64,000 nt of DNA from Pseudoduganella danionis (GTDB taxonomy: Bacteria; Pseudomonadota; Gammaproteobacteria; Burkholderiales; Burkholderiaceae_D). Both the position numbers and the translations under genes were made by a program. The notes under the pieces are model-generated. The model was not told where the DNA came from and ran no database searches. It worked only from the letters and a program-made list of their open reading frames with translations. Within the stretch, counting starts at the first letter, position 1, and each line of letters begins with the position of its first letter. Of the stretch, positions 16,335-26,248 are shown in pieces. The stretch covers positions 1,550,001-1,614,000 of the forward strand of contig NZ_WNKW01000001.1 in NCBI RefSeq assembly GCF_009720775.1. Reading direction: 5' to 3'.

Positions 16335-16363
16335 TTGACGTCATTTTTTTAAATATGTATTGT
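16335..16363 (+). promoter_or_regulatory. Sigma70-type promoter for the chemoreceptor
   Basis: TTGACG (16335-16340), 17-base spacer, TATTGT (16358-16363); predicted start near 16370. This rules out the most upstream in-frame start codons of the chemoreceptor frame and supports an ATG near 16445. Confidence 0.6.
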
Positions 16364-16444
16364 CTGTACATGTTTAAAGCCGGTACCACCAGGTATCCGC
16401 TTGCCCCCCTTCCGTGCCCCCCAACCCCGTGCACAGTCCGTTTC

Positions 16445-18427
16445 ATGAGTATGACTATGAACTCTATCGATGCACTTCTGGATCGCCTGCTGTTATGGCA
16501 GAAATTTGTCCTGCTGGCCGTGGTGGCGCTGGTGGTTGCCCTGATCCCCGCCACCCTGTATCTGCAGCAGACCACGGCCACCATTGCCGCTGCCCAGACG
16601 GAAATTGAAGGCACGGCGCCGGCAGCGGCGATTTTCAAAGTAATCCAGCTGACCCAGCAACATCGCGGCCTGGCCGCGCTGGCACTGGGTGGAGCGCCCG
16701 AAGCCGGGCAGAAGCGCAGCGCCAAGCAGCAGCAGGTGGATCAGGCCTATGCCAGCATGGGTGAACTGATAGGCGGCATGGACAATGCGGACCTGGCGCA
16801 GCGCTGGGAACAGCAGCAGCAACGCTGGCAGACGCTGCGCGAAGCCTTAGGCGGTGGCCAGGCGACGGTGGCGCAAAGCTATCTGCTGCACACCAGCCTG
16901 ATTTCGGGCTTGCTCGGCGTGAACGATATGGTGGCGGACCAGTTTGGCCTGCAGCTCGATACCAGCATCGATAGCCACCAGCTGATTCAGGCGGTGTATT
17001 ACCAGATGCCGTATCTGGCAGAAGAAACGGGCCGCCTGCGTGCTTTGGGAACGGCCTTGCTGAACCAGCACGAAGCCAGCGCCGAACAGCGCGCTGCGCT
17101 GGCGGGCGCGATTGCCCGTGTGCAGGACCGGCTGGAACAGACCGGCACGGCGCTGCGCAAGGCCACGGCGGCCAGTCCGGCGCTGGCCAGTGCGCTGGCT
17201 GCACCATGGCAGACGGCTGAGCAGCAGACCTTGGCCATCATGGCGCTGGCCAGCGAGCGTATCGTTCAGGCCGACACGCTGGACTATGCTTCGGCCACCT
17301 ATCTGGAACGGGCCACCAGCACCATCGATGCCCAGTTCGCCATTAACGGCGCTGCTGCCAGTAGCCTGACGGCCATGCTTGATGCCCGCATCGAAGCGCT
17401 GCGCATGCGGCGCTGGATGATGTTTGGTGCCATGGCCGGCCTGATCGTGGCGGCCGGCCTGTTTGCCCGCCTGATCGCCCGCTCCGTCAGCCAGCCGCTG
17501 GTGCGCGCAGTGGAAATTACGCGCCGTATCGCCCAGGGCGATCTGACCTCGCGTTTCGAGCAGGGCGGCCAGAGCGAAACGGCCCAGCTCATGCACGCGC
17601 TGCAGGATATGAACCAGGGCTTGCTGAACATCGTCTCCAGTGTACGTAACAGCGTCGGCAATATTGATTCGGCCTCGTGCGATATTTCCAGCGGCAATAT
17701 GGACCTGTCCAGCCGCACGGAAACTCAGGCGTCCAATCTGCAGCAGACGGCCGCGTCGATGGAGCAGATCACGGCCACGGTGCGCCAGAGCGTCGACCAT
17801 GCGCGTGAAGTGGATCAGCTGATCAGCGCGGCAGCCGGTGTGGCCGGGCGCGGCGGCGATGTGGTACAGCAGGTGGTGGACACCATGGGCGAGATCAATC
17901 AGGCGGCGCGCCGCATCGTCGACATCATCAGCGTGATCGACGGCATCGCCTTCCAGACCAATCTGCTGGCCTTAAACGCCTCGGTGGAAGCGGCGCGCGC
18001 AGGCGAGCAGGGCCGCGGCTTTGCCGTGGTGGCGGGCGAAGTGCGCAATCTGGCCCAGCGCTCGGCGGCCGCAGCGCGCGATATCAAGCAGCTCATCGAC
18101 AACAGTGTGCAGCGCATCGAAGCGGGCAATGCGCTGGCCGAACATGCAGGCCAGGCCATGACGGAAGTGGTGGGCAGCGTGCAGCGTGTGACGGCCATCA
18201 TGGCCCACATGGTGGAAGCGGCGCAGGAGCAGAGCACCGGCATCGAGCAGGTGAATCTGGCGATTGCCCAGATCGATGAAATGACCCAGCAGAATGCCGC
18301 GCTGGTGGAACAGTCGGCCGCTGCCTCGGAATCGCTGAAGGAACAGGCCGGCGCACTGAGCGATGCCGTGGCCGTCTTCACGCTGGAGCGCGTGCGCCCG
18401 CAGCGCATGGCGCTCGACTACGCCTGA
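16445..18427 (+). CDS. Methyl-accepting chemotaxis protein with helical periplasmic sensor
   Basis: A ~660-residue transmembrane chemoreceptor. TM1 is at ~12-37. The periplasmic region (~38-320) is long and helical, with [15 protein letters not shown] reminiscent of the nitrate/nitrite (NIT) sensor signature QxxRG. TM2 is at ~325-350, then HAMP and the signalling domain with tip [22 protein letters not shown]. No CheR-binding pentapeptide at the end (MALDYA). Starts at ATG 16445, 16451 or 16457 are all possible; none has a clear ribosome site. The 3' end overlaps the convergent GGDEF-EAL gene by 10 bases. The NIT assignment is tentative. Confidence 0.87.
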   Translation: MSMTMNSIDALLDRLLLWQKFVLLAVVALVVALIPATLYLQQTTATIAAAQTEIEGTAPAAAIFKVIQLTQQHRGLAALALGGAPEAGQKRSAKQQQVDQAYASMGELIGGMDNADLAQRWEQQQQRWQTLREALGGGQATVAQSYLLHTSLISGLLGVNDMVADQFGLQLDTSIDSHQLIQAVYYQMPYLAEETGRLRALGTALLNQHEASAEQRAALAGAIARVQDRLEQTGTALRKATAASPALASALAAPWQTAEQQTLAIMALASERIVQADTLDYASATYLERATSTIDAQFAINGAAASSLTAMLDARIEALRMRRWMMFGAMAGLIVAAGLFARLIARSVSQPLVRAVEITRRIAQGDLTSRFEQGGQSETAQLMHALQDMNQGLLNIVSSVRNSVGNIDSASCDISSGNMDLSSRTETQASNLQQTAASMEQITATVRQSVDHAREVDQLISAAAGVAGRGGDVVQQVVDTMGEINQAARRIVDIISVIDGIAFQTNLLALNASVEAARAGEQGRGFAVVAGEVRNLAQRSAAAARDIKQLIDNSVQRIEAGNALAEHAGQAMTEVVGSVQRVTAIMAHMVEAAQEQSTGIEQVNLAIAQIDEMTQQNAALVEQSAAASESLKEQAGALSDAVAVFTLERVRPQRMALDYA

Positions 18428-20328
18428 ACGGTTTGCGGCGCCTGCAGCAGTTCGCTGAGCGCGTGCGCCGGCATGGCGCGCGCATACCACCAGCCCTGAT
18501 ACAGCTCGCAGCCCTGTTCGCGCAGGTAGGCGAGCTGGGCTGCATTTTCCACGCCTTCGGCCACCATTTTCAGATTGAAGCTGCGCGCCAGACCGATGAT
18601 GGCCTGGGCAATGGTGCAGTCATTGCTGTCACTGGGCAAGCCTTGTACAAAGCTGCGGTCTATCTTCAGTTTGCTGACGGGCAGGTCCTTGAGGCGGGTC
18701 AGCGAAGAATAGCCGGTGCCAAAATCATCGAGTGCCACGCTGCAGCCCAGCGCTACCAGGGCGGCAATCTGCTTGCGCGCCTGATCGGGCCGGGCCATTA
18801 CCACCGTTTCCGTGATTTCGATATCGAGCAGGGCCGCCGGTGCGCCCGAGCGCTGCAATACGTTCGCCACCTGTTGAGCCAGATCAGGCTGGTTGAACTG
18901 GTGGGCCGAGAAATTCACTGCCACGCGCAGCGGCGTGCCGGCCTGCTGCCACAGGCAGATCTGCTGGCACACTTGTTCCAGCACCCACTCCGACAGCGGC
19001 AGGATCAGCCCGGTGGCTTCGGCCACGGCGACAAAGCGCTCGGGCGATACCGGCCCTAGCTGCTCGTCATGCCAGCGCAGCAGCGCTTCGGCGCCCACCA
19101 GCATGCCGCTGTGCACATCCACCTGCGGCTGATAGTGCAATTGCAGGCGGTTCTGCGCCAGCGCTTCCTTCAGGCGGGTGTGGATCAGCATGTCTTCATG
19201 AGCGCGCGCATTCAGTTCATGCGAATAGCAGGCGAAATGACCACGGCCATTCTGCTTGGCCTGATACATGGCCATGTCGGCATAGCGCAGCAGGGTGTCG
19301 ACATTGCCGGCATCGTCAGGCAGGAAGGCGATGCCTATGCTGGCGCCCGAATAGATTTGCTGGTGGCGCAGGGTGTAGGGGACTTTCAGCACGTCCAGCA
19401 GCTTGCCGGCGACGCGCATGGCATCGTCGGTGCTACCGAGCTCGCCTAACAGTACGGCAAATTCGTCACCACCCAGCCGCGCCAGCACATCGCCGCTGCG
19501 CAACACGGACTGGATGCGGCTGCCCGCTTCGATCAATACCGTGTCGCCCACGGCATGGCCGAAATTGTCGTTGATGGTTTTGAAATGGTCGAGGTCGAGA
19601 AATAGCAGGCTGAGCCGGCTGGCCTGACGCCCGGAGCGCAGCGCGGCTTGCTGCAGCAAGGCCTTGAACAGGCGCCGGTTGGGCAGGCCCGTCAGGTCGT
19701 CATGGGTGGCACGGTGTTGCAGCGAGCGCTCGAACGCATGGCGTTCGCTGAGGTCGTGTATATAGGCGATGGCATGGCGCTGGCTGCCTTCCTGCCAGTG
19801 GCCCAGCGAGATTTCGACGGGGCGCAGGCTGCCGTCGGCGCACAGCAGTTCCAGCGCCGCTTCGCCCATGGCGCGCGTGCGCGGCTGGGCGAAATAGCCG
19901 GCCATGGAAGTCGCGTGACGCGCGCGCAGCGCCTGCGGCAGCAGCATGGCCACATTCTGGCCCAGCAGCTGTTCACGCTGGTAGCCGCTGAGTTTGAGCA
20001 TGGCCGGATTGACCAGGCGGATGATACCGTTCTGGTCGACGCGCACGATGCCGTCCGGCGCGGCATCGAAAGTCACCTGCTCGCGCCGCTGCTGGGTGGC
20101 CAGCCGGCGGCGCGGCAGCAGTACCAGCTGGCGTAGCGCCACGGCCAGTAGCAGCACCAGCAACGTTGCCAGCAAGCTGGCCGCCAGCACGTCATGCTGG
20201 CGTCGTAGCGCAACCGCCGCCAGCATGGCGAGCAGCAAGGGTGTCAGTGCCAGCGGGAGCCAGGCCGGCAGCTTGCGCCGTGGTACTGCAGGGCCAGCCG
20301 GCTCCGGCTGGCTCGACAGTGGTTTCAT
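18418..20328 (-). CDS. PAS-GGDEF-EAL c-di-GMP enzyme
   Basis: A 636-residue membrane-anchored c-di-GMP enzyme. Two N-terminal helices (~24-75) are followed by a PAS domain (~85-190, [27 protein letters not shown]). GGDEF lies at ~210-365 with an intact GGDEF at 286-290, and EAL at ~385-630 with EAL at 414-416 plus [17 protein letters not shown] and the K-x-D of SKLKIDRSF. Both catalytic sets look complete, so it could make or degrade c-di-GMP depending on its signal. Its ATG overlaps the stop of the upstream chemoreceptor (ATGA), so the two are co-translated. Confidence 0.92.
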   Translation of the reverse strand: MKPLSSQPEPAGPAVPRRKLPAWLPLALTPLLLAMLAAVALRRQHDVLAASLLATLLVLLLAVALRQLVLLPRRRLATQQRREQVTFDAAPDGIVRVDQNGIIRLVNPAMLKLSGYQREQLLGQNVAMLLPQALRARHATSMAGYFAQPRTRAMGEAALELLCADGSLRPVEISLGHWQEGSQRHAIAYIHDLSERHAFERSLQHRATHDDLTGLPNRRLFKALLQQAALRSGRQASRLSLLFLDLDHFKTINDNFGHAVGDTVLIEAGSRIQSVLRSGDVLARLGGDEFAVLLGELGSTDDAMRVAGKLLDVLKVPYTLRHQQIYSGASIGIAFLPDDAGNVDTLLRYADMAMYQAKQNGRGHFACYSHELNARAHEDMLIHTRLKEALAQNRLQLHYQPQVDVHSGMLVGAEALLRWHDEQLGPVSPERFVAVAEATGLILPLSEWVLEQVCQQICLWQQAGTPLRVAVNFSAHQFNQPDLAQQVANVLQRSGAPAALLDIEITETVVMARPDQARKQIAALVALGCSVALDDFGTGYSSLTRLKDLPVSKLKIDRSFVQGLPSDSNDCTIAQAIIGLARSFNLKMVAEGVENAAQLAYLREQGCELYQGWWYARAMPAHALSELLQAPQTVQA

Positions 20329-21941
20329 GTGCTGGCGTCAGCCAGTTGCAATGGCGCATGTGCGGCCACTGCCGGTGGCGCGCCGCGGCGGCCGCTCTCG
20401 AGGCGGAAGCGCGCCACCACTTCACTCAGGGCGCTGGCCAAGTTGTCGAGCTGGGCCGATGCATTGGTGGTCTGGTCGACCAAGTGGGCATTCTGCTGGG
20501 TGACGCTATCCATTTCCACGATGGCCTGATTGATCTGCTCGATACCGGCGCGCTGCTCATCGCTGGCAACGGCAATATCGCGGATCACGGTGCTGACCTG
20601 CTGCACACTCTGCACAATGGCTTGCATGGCCGTGCCGGCTTCGCTGACGAGTTGCGAGCCATCTTCGACCTGGGCCACCGAGGTGGCGATCAGCTGCTTG
20701 ATTTCGCTGGCCGCCGCTGCCGAGCGCTGTGCCAGATTGCGCACTTCGCCGGCCACGACGGCAAAACCGCGGCCCTGTTCGCCAGCGCGCGCCGCTTCCA
20801 CGGAGGCATTCAAGGCCAGCAGATTGGTCTGGAAGGCGATGCCATCAATCACGCCCGTGATATCGGCAATCCGGCGCGAAGAATCGTTGATGCTTTCCAT
20901 GGTCTGCACCACGCGCTGTACTACGCTGCCGCCGCGGTCGGCCAGCGTGCGGCTGTCGGCCACCAGCGTGCTGGCGTGGGCCGTGTGGGCGGCATTCTGC
21001 TGCACGGTGGCGGTCAGCTCTTCCATCGAGGTGGCGGTCTGCTGCAGCGCGCTGGCCTGATGTTCGGTACGGGCCGACAGATCGACCGTGTCGGCCGCGA
21101 TCTGGGCCGCTGCCTTGCTGATGCTGACCGTACCATGACGGACCTGCTGCACGATGTCGGCCAGATTGCCATTCATGCGCGCCATGGCGTTGATCAGGTG
21201 AGCTGTTTCATCGTGTCCTGCGCTGGCCGGGATGCGCTGGCTTAAATCGCCTGCCGCCACCAGATCGGCGGCACTGACGGCATCGCTGAGCGGGGTGGTG
21301 ATGCTGCGCGTGATCATCCATGCACTGCTGACGGCCAACAGGACGGCCGCGCTGGCTAGCAACAGCATCATGCGGGCGCTATCGGCGCTGGCCTGGTGGG
21401 CTTCGGCACCGCTGATTTCCATCAGTTTGCCGCCAAGTTGCACCAGCCCCTTCACACGGTCGAAGTAGATCTGGCGCTGCTCTGCCATGGCACCCAGCAG
21501 GATGGCCGAAGCGCCTTCGCGGTCGCCGCTTTCGTACAGGCTGATGAAGCGCTGCTGGCTCTGCAGATAGTGGCTGCGCGCTTCCTGCATGTCGGCCAGG
21601 ATGGCGCGCCCTTTGGGGGTGGTCAGCACATGGTCGAGCTTGTCAATATAGCTGCTGACGTGCTGGCTGTTAGTCTTGATGGCATCCAGATCGCGCTGCT
21701 GCAGCGCGGGATCGGTCAGCAGCAGCAGGTTGCGCAGGCGGATGGCATTGTCGCTGATGCCTTCCAGAATCTGGTTGGCGTACACGACTTTGGGATAGCG
21801 GTCGTCGACGATCAGACGGATGCTGTCGTCGAGGCCGGTCAGGCGGAGATAGGCCAGCAGCGTAATGCCGATCAGGAAAGCGACGATCAGGCCATAGCCT
21901 GCTGCCAGACGGGTACCGACTTTGATATTGTTGAGTTGCAT
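20325..21941 (-). CDS. Methyl-accepting chemotaxis protein, 4HB-type sensor
   Basis: A 538-residue chemoreceptor. TM1 (~10-32) is followed by a ~150-residue periplasmic four-helix bundle (4HB_MCP type: [33 protein letters not shown]), TM2 at ~190-212, HAMP, and the signalling tip [22 protein letters not shown]. No CheR pentapeptide. ATG 21941 is preceded by TTGGAG and matches the family N-terminus ([17 protein letters not shown]); the open frame further up is ignored. Its stop overlaps the start of the GGDEF-EAL gene, forming a two-gene unit that may link a small-molecule signal to both CheA and c-di-GMP. Confidence 0.92.
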   Translation of the reverse strand: MQLNNIKVGTRLAAGYGLIVAFLIGITLLAYLRLTGLDDSIRLIVDDRYPKVVYANQILEGISDNAIRLRNLLLLTDPALQQRDLDAIKTNSQHVSSYIDKLDHVLTTPKGRAILADMQEARSHYLQSQQRFISLYESGDREGASAILLGAMAEQRQIYFDRVKGLVQLGGKLMEISGAEAHQASADSARMMLLLASAAVLLAVSSAWMITRSITTPLSDAVSAADLVAAGDLSQRIPASAGHDETAHLINAMARMNGNLADIVQQVRHGTVSISKAAAQIAADTVDLSARTEHQASALQQTATSMEELTATVQQNAAHTAHASTLVADSRTLADRGGSVVQRVVQTMESINDSSRRIADITGVIDGIAFQTNLLALNASVEAARAGEQGRGFAVVAGEVRNLAQRSAAAASEIKQLIATSVAQVEDGSQLVSEAGTAMQAIVQSVQQVSTVIRDIAVASDEQRAGIEQINQAIVEMDSVTQQNAHLVDQTTNASAQLDNLASALSEVVARFRLESGRRGAPPAVAAHAPLQLADAST

Positions 21942-22086
21942 ATGAAGCTCCAATGAACACGCACTGCCATTTTTTCTAGGGCAGTAGTTATCGAGCCGCA
22001 GGCAATCGTGCACTGCAGCCAGTTAACGAGGCGTGTTCAGGGCCTCAGGCAGGACAGTCGGGGGTAGGGACCATTCCGTTAAAGTA

Positions 22087-22115
22087 GTTGTACCGTATTG
22101 TACCGTGCTGGTCAA
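22087..22115 (-). promoter_or_regulatory. Sigma70-type promoter for the chemoreceptor/GGDEF-EAL operon
   Basis: On the minus strand TTGACC (22115-22110), 17-base spacer, TACAAC (22092-22087). The spacer and -10 lie in a tandem 10-base repeat (TTGTACCGTA then TTGTACCGTG on the plus strand, 22088-22107). It sits immediately downstream of the stop codon of the ANTAR gene. Confidence 0.5.
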
Positions 22116-22742
22116 TTATTTTGATGCTGCAGGTAAATTTTTTGCACCGAGACTGAGCAGATTGCGGGCGCTGACCACCTCGTCTGCCAGCTCGGTCAGC
22201 TTGCGACGCTGACGTCGCGCGGCATCGCGCAGCAAGTTGAAGGCAGCGGTCCTGCTGAGCTTGTATTCCATCATGACGATGCCGGTGGCTACATTCACAC
22301 TGCGCTCCGTATCGAGCGCCGTCTGTAGCTGGCGCTGGCTACGGCGTAGTCCGTCCAGTTCGCTGGCACGTGCCAGCGCCGCTTCGATCACGGGCAGCAG
22401 TTGCTGCACATCCTGCGGCTTGACCAGATAGGCCAGCGCGCCGCTGCGGGTGGCTTGCTCGACCATGGCCGCCTCGCCATAGGCACTCAGCATGACAAAC
22501 GGGATGTGGTCTAATTGCGACAGTCGCTCGGCCAGTGCCAGCCCGCCTTGACCCTGCATGCGCACGTCGAGGATGGCCAGATCGGGCCGCGCGCCTGTGG
22601 CCAGCCAGGCCTCGGCCTGTTCCGCCGATTCGGCGCAATCGACCTGATAACCGGCATGGCGCAGGCCGGCGGCCATGGTGCTGAGTACCAGCCGGTCGTC
22701 TTCGACCAGCAGCAGGGTGGCGTTACGGGAGGGTGAGTTCAT
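22116..22742 (-). CDS. Response regulator with ANTAR RNA-binding output
   Basis: A 208-residue receiver-ANTAR protein (AmiR/NasT/EutV type). Residues ~8-125 are the receiver (LLLVEDDRLVLSTM; phospho-acceptor in LAILDVRMQG; VKPQD lysine). Residues ~140-195 are a coiled coil plus the ANTAR three-helix bundle (ERSVNVATGIVMMEYKLSRTAAFNLLRDAARRQRRKLTELADEVV). Phosphorylated ANTAR proteins dimerize and bind paired hairpins in leader RNAs to prevent termination. Its ATG overlaps the stop of the upstream kinase (ATGA). The same frame stays open far upstream, but this start matches the family and the operon geometry. RNA targets unknown. Confidence 0.92.
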   Translation of the reverse strand: MNSPSRNATLLLVEDDRLVLSTMAAGLRHAGYQVDCAESAEQAEAWLATGARPDLAILDVRMQGQGGLALAERLSQLDHIPFVMLSAYGEAAMVEQATRSGALAYLVKPQDVQQLLPVIEAALARASELDGLRRSQRQLQTALDTERSVNVATGIVMMEYKLSRTAAFNLLRDAARRQRRKLTELADEVVSARNLLSLGAKNLPAASK

Positions 22743-25186
22743 GATGGCTCCGTAATAGTGGTATGTAGTACAGGCGGCCCCAGTCGCAGGGTGGTGACGA
22801 CCAGTTGCTGCTCTTGGCGCAGGCTCAGGCTGGCGCCGGCACGCGGCATCAGCGCGTGCACCAGTTGCAGGCCGCTGTATGGGTCGGGCGTGCTGGCCGG
22901 CTGTTCGGCGAGCTGGCCGTGGTTGCTGAGGGTGATCACCACCTGCTCGGCCGCGTCGCCGCGGCGCACGGTCAGATCGACCCCGCCGTGGCTGCGCCCG
23001 CCGTGCTTGGCCGCATTGAGTATCAGTTCGTTGAGGATCAGGGCGACAGGTACGGCTTCGTCGTCCGCTACGCCGGCTGGCTGCCAGTGCTGGGGAATGT
23101 CGACCCGGATGGCGGTCTGCCACAGCGCGCCGACCTCGGCGGCAATTTCGCTGCACAATTCGCACAGATGGACGGCGCCATCGGCCGCGCGGCCGCGCAG
23201 GCCATGCACCACCGACATGCCTTTGACCTGCGAGATGGCATGGCTGATGGGCTCTTCCAGCTCGGGGTGCTTGTAGGTGAACTGGCGCAGGATGCCGGTA
23301 ATGCCCTGCAGATTGTTCTTGATGCGGTGGTGCACTTCGCGCACCAGCACATCGCGGTGGGCCGCTTCCTGCTGCAGGCGCAAGGTTTCGCGCTGGTAGC
23401 TATCGGTCACGTCGATCAGGTGGCAGACGAAGTGGGTGACTTCGCCGCGCAGGCTGTAGACGGCGCTGGTGGTGCCGCGTGCATAAAAATCCTTGCCGTC
23501 GCGCCGGCACAGCCAGACGTCGTCGCGGCACACGCCATCCTTGCGGGTGGTGCGCCACATGGCTTCGTAATAGCCTTGCGGCTGGCGTGCCGAGCGCAGG
23601 ATGTTGATGGGCTGACCACAGGCCTCGCTTTGCGGCCAGCCCGTGATGTCGGCAAACGCCTGATTGACGCGCAGGATGTGCAGGCTGGCATCGAGCACGG
23701 CAATGCCGGCCTGCGCTTCGAAGGCGATGGCGGCGATGCGCAGCGCCTCTTCGGTCTGCTTGCGTTCCGTGATATCGATGGAAATGCCGCACATGGCGTA
23801 GATTTCGCCAGCCTGGTCGCGCAGCGGCAGCTTGACGCTCTGGTAGATTGCGGCGCGGCCATTGCGCCGATCCACGGTAGGCTCTTCCACCCGCAGCGTG
23901 GCACCATGCTGCCAGACGGCCTGCTCATGCTGGCGCAGCATGGCGACGCTGGCCGAGCTGAAAAATTCCTCGTCGCGCAGGCCGGCCAGCTGGGCCATGC
24001 TGCGCTGGAACAGCGTGCGCACGCGCCGGTTGGCATACAGGTAGCGCCCTTCGCGGTCTTTCAGGTAGACATAGCTGTCGGCATGGTCGAGGATGTCGGC
24101 CAGTTTGCGTTCGCTCTGCTGTAAAGCGATTTCGCGCTGGTTGATGGCGCTCAGCAGGCCGTTGAAGGCGATGAACAGGCGACCGATTTCATCGTCGCGC
24201 TGCACGCTGAGTGCTTGCAAAGGAGCGGCGCTCACGCGCATCTGGGTCAGCGTGCTGATGGCATCCATCAGCGGTGCGAGCTGGCGCCGCAAGGTCCACC
24301 AGGTGAGGGCGCCCAGCATCAGCGCAAACACCACGGTGGCCAGCAACAGGTGACGCTGCATGCTGGCGACGGGCGCAAACGCATCGCTGGTGGGCAGGGC
24401 GGCTGCCACATACCAGCCGGCCAGCACGCTGCGGTGGGCTGAGGCCAGTACTTCCGTGCCACTGCTGTTGCGCGTCACGCCCGAGCCTTCGTAGCCGCCG
24501 ACAAAGCGGTCGACCAGCTTGCTGTGCCCGACGGGCGGCACATTGCCCAGTACATAAGCTGGATTGGTGGCGGCAATGACCAGCCGCTGGTCGGGTTCTA
24601 CCACCATATAGCCGCCGCTGCCGCCATAGCCGGCGGCCAGCAGGCGGCTGAGGAAATTGCTGTTGCGCAGATTGGTAAAGCCCGTCAGCGTGGCGTAGCG
24701 CTGGCCGTCGTCATTCAGCAGCGGGACTGACATGGGCAGCAGACCGTTGAGGCGGCTACTGGCATGCACCACGACGCGGGTCTGGTTCAGAAAGGCGGGC
24801 AGGCGGAACGCGGGCGGCGCGCTATTGCCCGGACTGGCAGCGGCGCTGACCAGCATATTCCCTTGCAGGTCATGAATCTGCAGGCCGCCCTCGAACATAT
24901 CGCCTTTGTCCAGCCGTTCCAGTTGCTGGCGCAGGCGCTCCGGCTGGGCCAGCATGGCCGGCTCTATCGCGCGGGCTAAGTGGCTGAGGCTGCTTCCCTG
25001 TTCATTGATGGCGGCGTCTAGCGAGGTCGCCACCACTTTTACGGCCGATAGCTGCTGCAGACCCAGCATTTGCTCCATGTCCTGCTGCAATACCTGGATG
25101 GAAAAGTAGGACAGCGACCACAGGCCGAGCAGGCTGAGCGCTAGCATGGTAATCGTCAGACGGGTTTTGAGCGTATGCCTTTGCAT
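22739..25186 (-). CDS. Cache-PAS-PAS histidine kinase (HisKA_2 type), partner of the ANTAR regulator
   Basis: An 815-residue membrane sensor kinase. TM1 (~10-30) and a large periplasmic dCache-like region (~35-290, ending near VLAGWYVAAALPTSDAF) are followed by TM2 (~297-318). A HAMP-like linker and two PAS domains come next (~370-480, ~490-610; the second with AGIAVLDASLHILRVNQAF and the PAC-type RKDGVCRDDVWL). The kinase core is HisKA_2, REVHHRIKNNLQG with the candidate phospho-His at 619/620, then an HATPase (LILNELILNAAKHGG). HisKA_2 kinases commonly pair with ANTAR regulators, as EutW/EutV do. First gene of the two-gene operon; ligand unknown. Confidence 0.9.
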   Translation of the reverse strand: MQRHTLKTRLTITMLALSLLGLWSLSYFSIQVLQQDMEQMLGLQQLSAVKVVATSLDAAINEQGSSLSHLARAIEPAMLAQPERLRQQLERLDKGDMFEGGLQIHDLQGNMLVSAAASPGNSAPPAFRLPAFLNQTRVVVHASSRLNGLLPMSVPLLNDDGQRYATLTGFTNLRNSNFLSRLLAAGYGGSGGYMVVEPDQRLVIAATNPAYVLGNVPPVGHSKLVDRFVGGYEGSGVTRNSSGTEVLASAHRSVLAGWYVAAALPTSDAFAPVASMQRHLLLATVVFALMLGALTWWTLRRQLAPLMDAISTLTQMRVSAAPLQALSVQRDDEIGRLFIAFNGLLSAINQREIALQQSERKLADILDHADSYVYLKDREGRYLYANRRVRTLFQRSMAQLAGLRDEEFFSSASVAMLRQHEQAVWQHGATLRVEEPTVDRRNGRAAIYQSVKLPLRDQAGEIYAMCGISIDITERKQTEEALRIAAIAFEAQAGIAVLDASLHILRVNQAFADITGWPQSEACGQPINILRSARQPQGYYEAMWRTTRKDGVCRDDVWLCRRDGKDFYARGTTSAVYSLRGEVTHFVCHLIDVTDSYQRETLRLQQEAAHRDVLVREVHHRIKNNLQGITGILRQFTYKHPELEEPISHAISQVKGMSVVHGLRGRAADGAVHLCELCSEIAAEVGALWQTAIRVDIPQHWQPAGVADDEAVPVALILNELILNAAKHGGRSHGGVDLTVRRGDAAEQVVITLSNHGQLAEQPASTPDPYSGLQLVHALMPRAGASLSLRQEQQLVVTTLRLGPPVLHTTITEPS

Positions 25187-25364
25187 TGTGTGGAAGCCAC
25201 GACGAATATTGGGGGCGTGGTTTTGATTATTCTTAAATAATAGGTTTTATTTTATGGAAATAATTTGACCCAACTCAAATATACAGGAAGCAGTTTAAAC
25301 ATAGGCATGTTCATTGCAATTTAAATGTGACTTGTATGCGGAAGTTAATACCTTGAAATACACG

Positions 25365-25437
25365 TTTATGCACGTTCTGCCGTTTTTCAACTAAAAACAG
25401 GCTAATCTGCGCGTTTACTTTCTTGTTTGTGCACGTT
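25365..25437. repeat. Repeated TTTrTGCACGTT upstream of the deoR-type gene
   Basis: TTTATGCACGTT (25365-25376) and TTTGTGCACGTT (25426-25437), 61 bases apart in the same orientation, with related CACGTTT (25361) and GCGTTT (25411) between. They lie directly before the DeoR-family gene and could be its operator. Confidence 0.35.
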
Positions 25438-25448
25438 ATCATGCGCTC

Positions 25449-26231
25449 ATGAACGAGATCCCTGCTACCCGACGTGACCTGATCCTGCACCGGCTGGAGC
25501 AGGGCGAGCCTGTCCATGCTGCTGCGCTGGCGGCTGAATTTGCCGTGTCCGAAGATGCGATCCGGCGCGATCTGCGTGCGCTGGCCACGCTAGGGCTGTG
25601 CCGGCGCGTGTATGGCGGTGCACTGCCGCTATCGCCCGCTGCCACGTCCATGGCCGAGCGCATAGACCATATGCCGGAACGCAAGTCTGCACTGGCGCGG
25701 CAGGGTGCGGCGCTGGTCCAGCCCGGCGAACTGCTGCTGCTCGATAACGGCAGCAGCAATCTGGCGCTGGTGCCCTGGCTGCCGGCGGACAGTGGCATCA
25801 CCGTGGCCACCAACTCGGTTGCGATCGCCGCTGCCGTGATGCAGCGCAAGGACTTGCAGCTGATCATGCTGGGCGGCAGCGTGGATGCCCACGTGGGCGG
25901 CTGCATCGATGCCAGCGCGCTGCGCCAGTTGGCCGATCTGCATCCGGACCGCTGCTTCCTCGGCGCTTGCGCCTTCTCCATGGAGCAGGGCATCAGTGCA
26001 TTCCATCTGGCCGATGCCCACTTCAAGCAGGCCGCGCTGGCGGCGGCAAGCCACAGCGTGGTGTTGCTGACCAGTGAAAAGCTGCAGACGCGTGCGCCTT
26101 ACCGGGTGTGCGCCAGTGCCGCCATCAACTGCTATGTGCTGGAAGCCGATGCCCCCGCAGCCTGCGCCCAGGCGCTGGAGCAGGGCGGCAGCATGGTAAT
26201 GCGCGCCAGTGCCCGACTGACTTCAAACTGA
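25449..26231 (+). CDS. DeoR family transcriptional regulator
   Basis: A 260-residue sugar-phosphate-type regulator. Residues ~5-60 are the DeoR HTH (RRDLILHRLEQGEPVHAAALAAEFAVSEDAIRRDLRALATLGLCRRVYGGALP). Residues ~75-235 are the DeoRC ligand-binding domain, with the DNGSSNLALV loop and the family pattern VATNSVAIAAAVMQRKDLQLIMLGG. Members usually respond to phosphorylated sugars and repress the adjacent gene. The MFS gene starts 17 bases downstream and is the obvious partner, so an autoregulated exporter or importer pair is likely. Ligand not inferable. Confidence 0.9.
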   Translation: MNEIPATRRDLILHRLEQGEPVHAAALAAEFAVSEDAIRRDLRALATLGLCRRVYGGALPLSPAATSMAERIDHMPERKSALARQGAALVQPGELLLLDNGSSNLALVPWLPADSGITVATNSVAIAAAVMQRKDLQLIMLGGSVDAHVGGCIDASALRQLADLHPDRCFLGACAFSMEQGISAFHLADAHFKQAALAAASHSVVLLTSEKLQTRAPYRVCASAAINCYVLEADAPAACAQALEQGGSMVMRASARLTSN

Positions 26232-26248
26232 TTCGACTAGGAGATCCC

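Noticed and set aside
16331-16444. Extended N-terminus of the chemoreceptor at 16445
   Set aside because: The in-frame start at 16331 lies upstream of the -35 of its own promoter, and the added residues look non-coding.
22088-22107. Tandem TTGTACCGTA repeat as a regulator site
   Set aside because: It is explained by the overlapping promoter, and two copies without a candidate regulator are not enough.
22743-23165. Upstream extension of the ANTAR regulator frame
   Set aside because: It lies antiphase over the kinase catalytic domain with shadow-like composition; the receiver begins cleanly at 22742.
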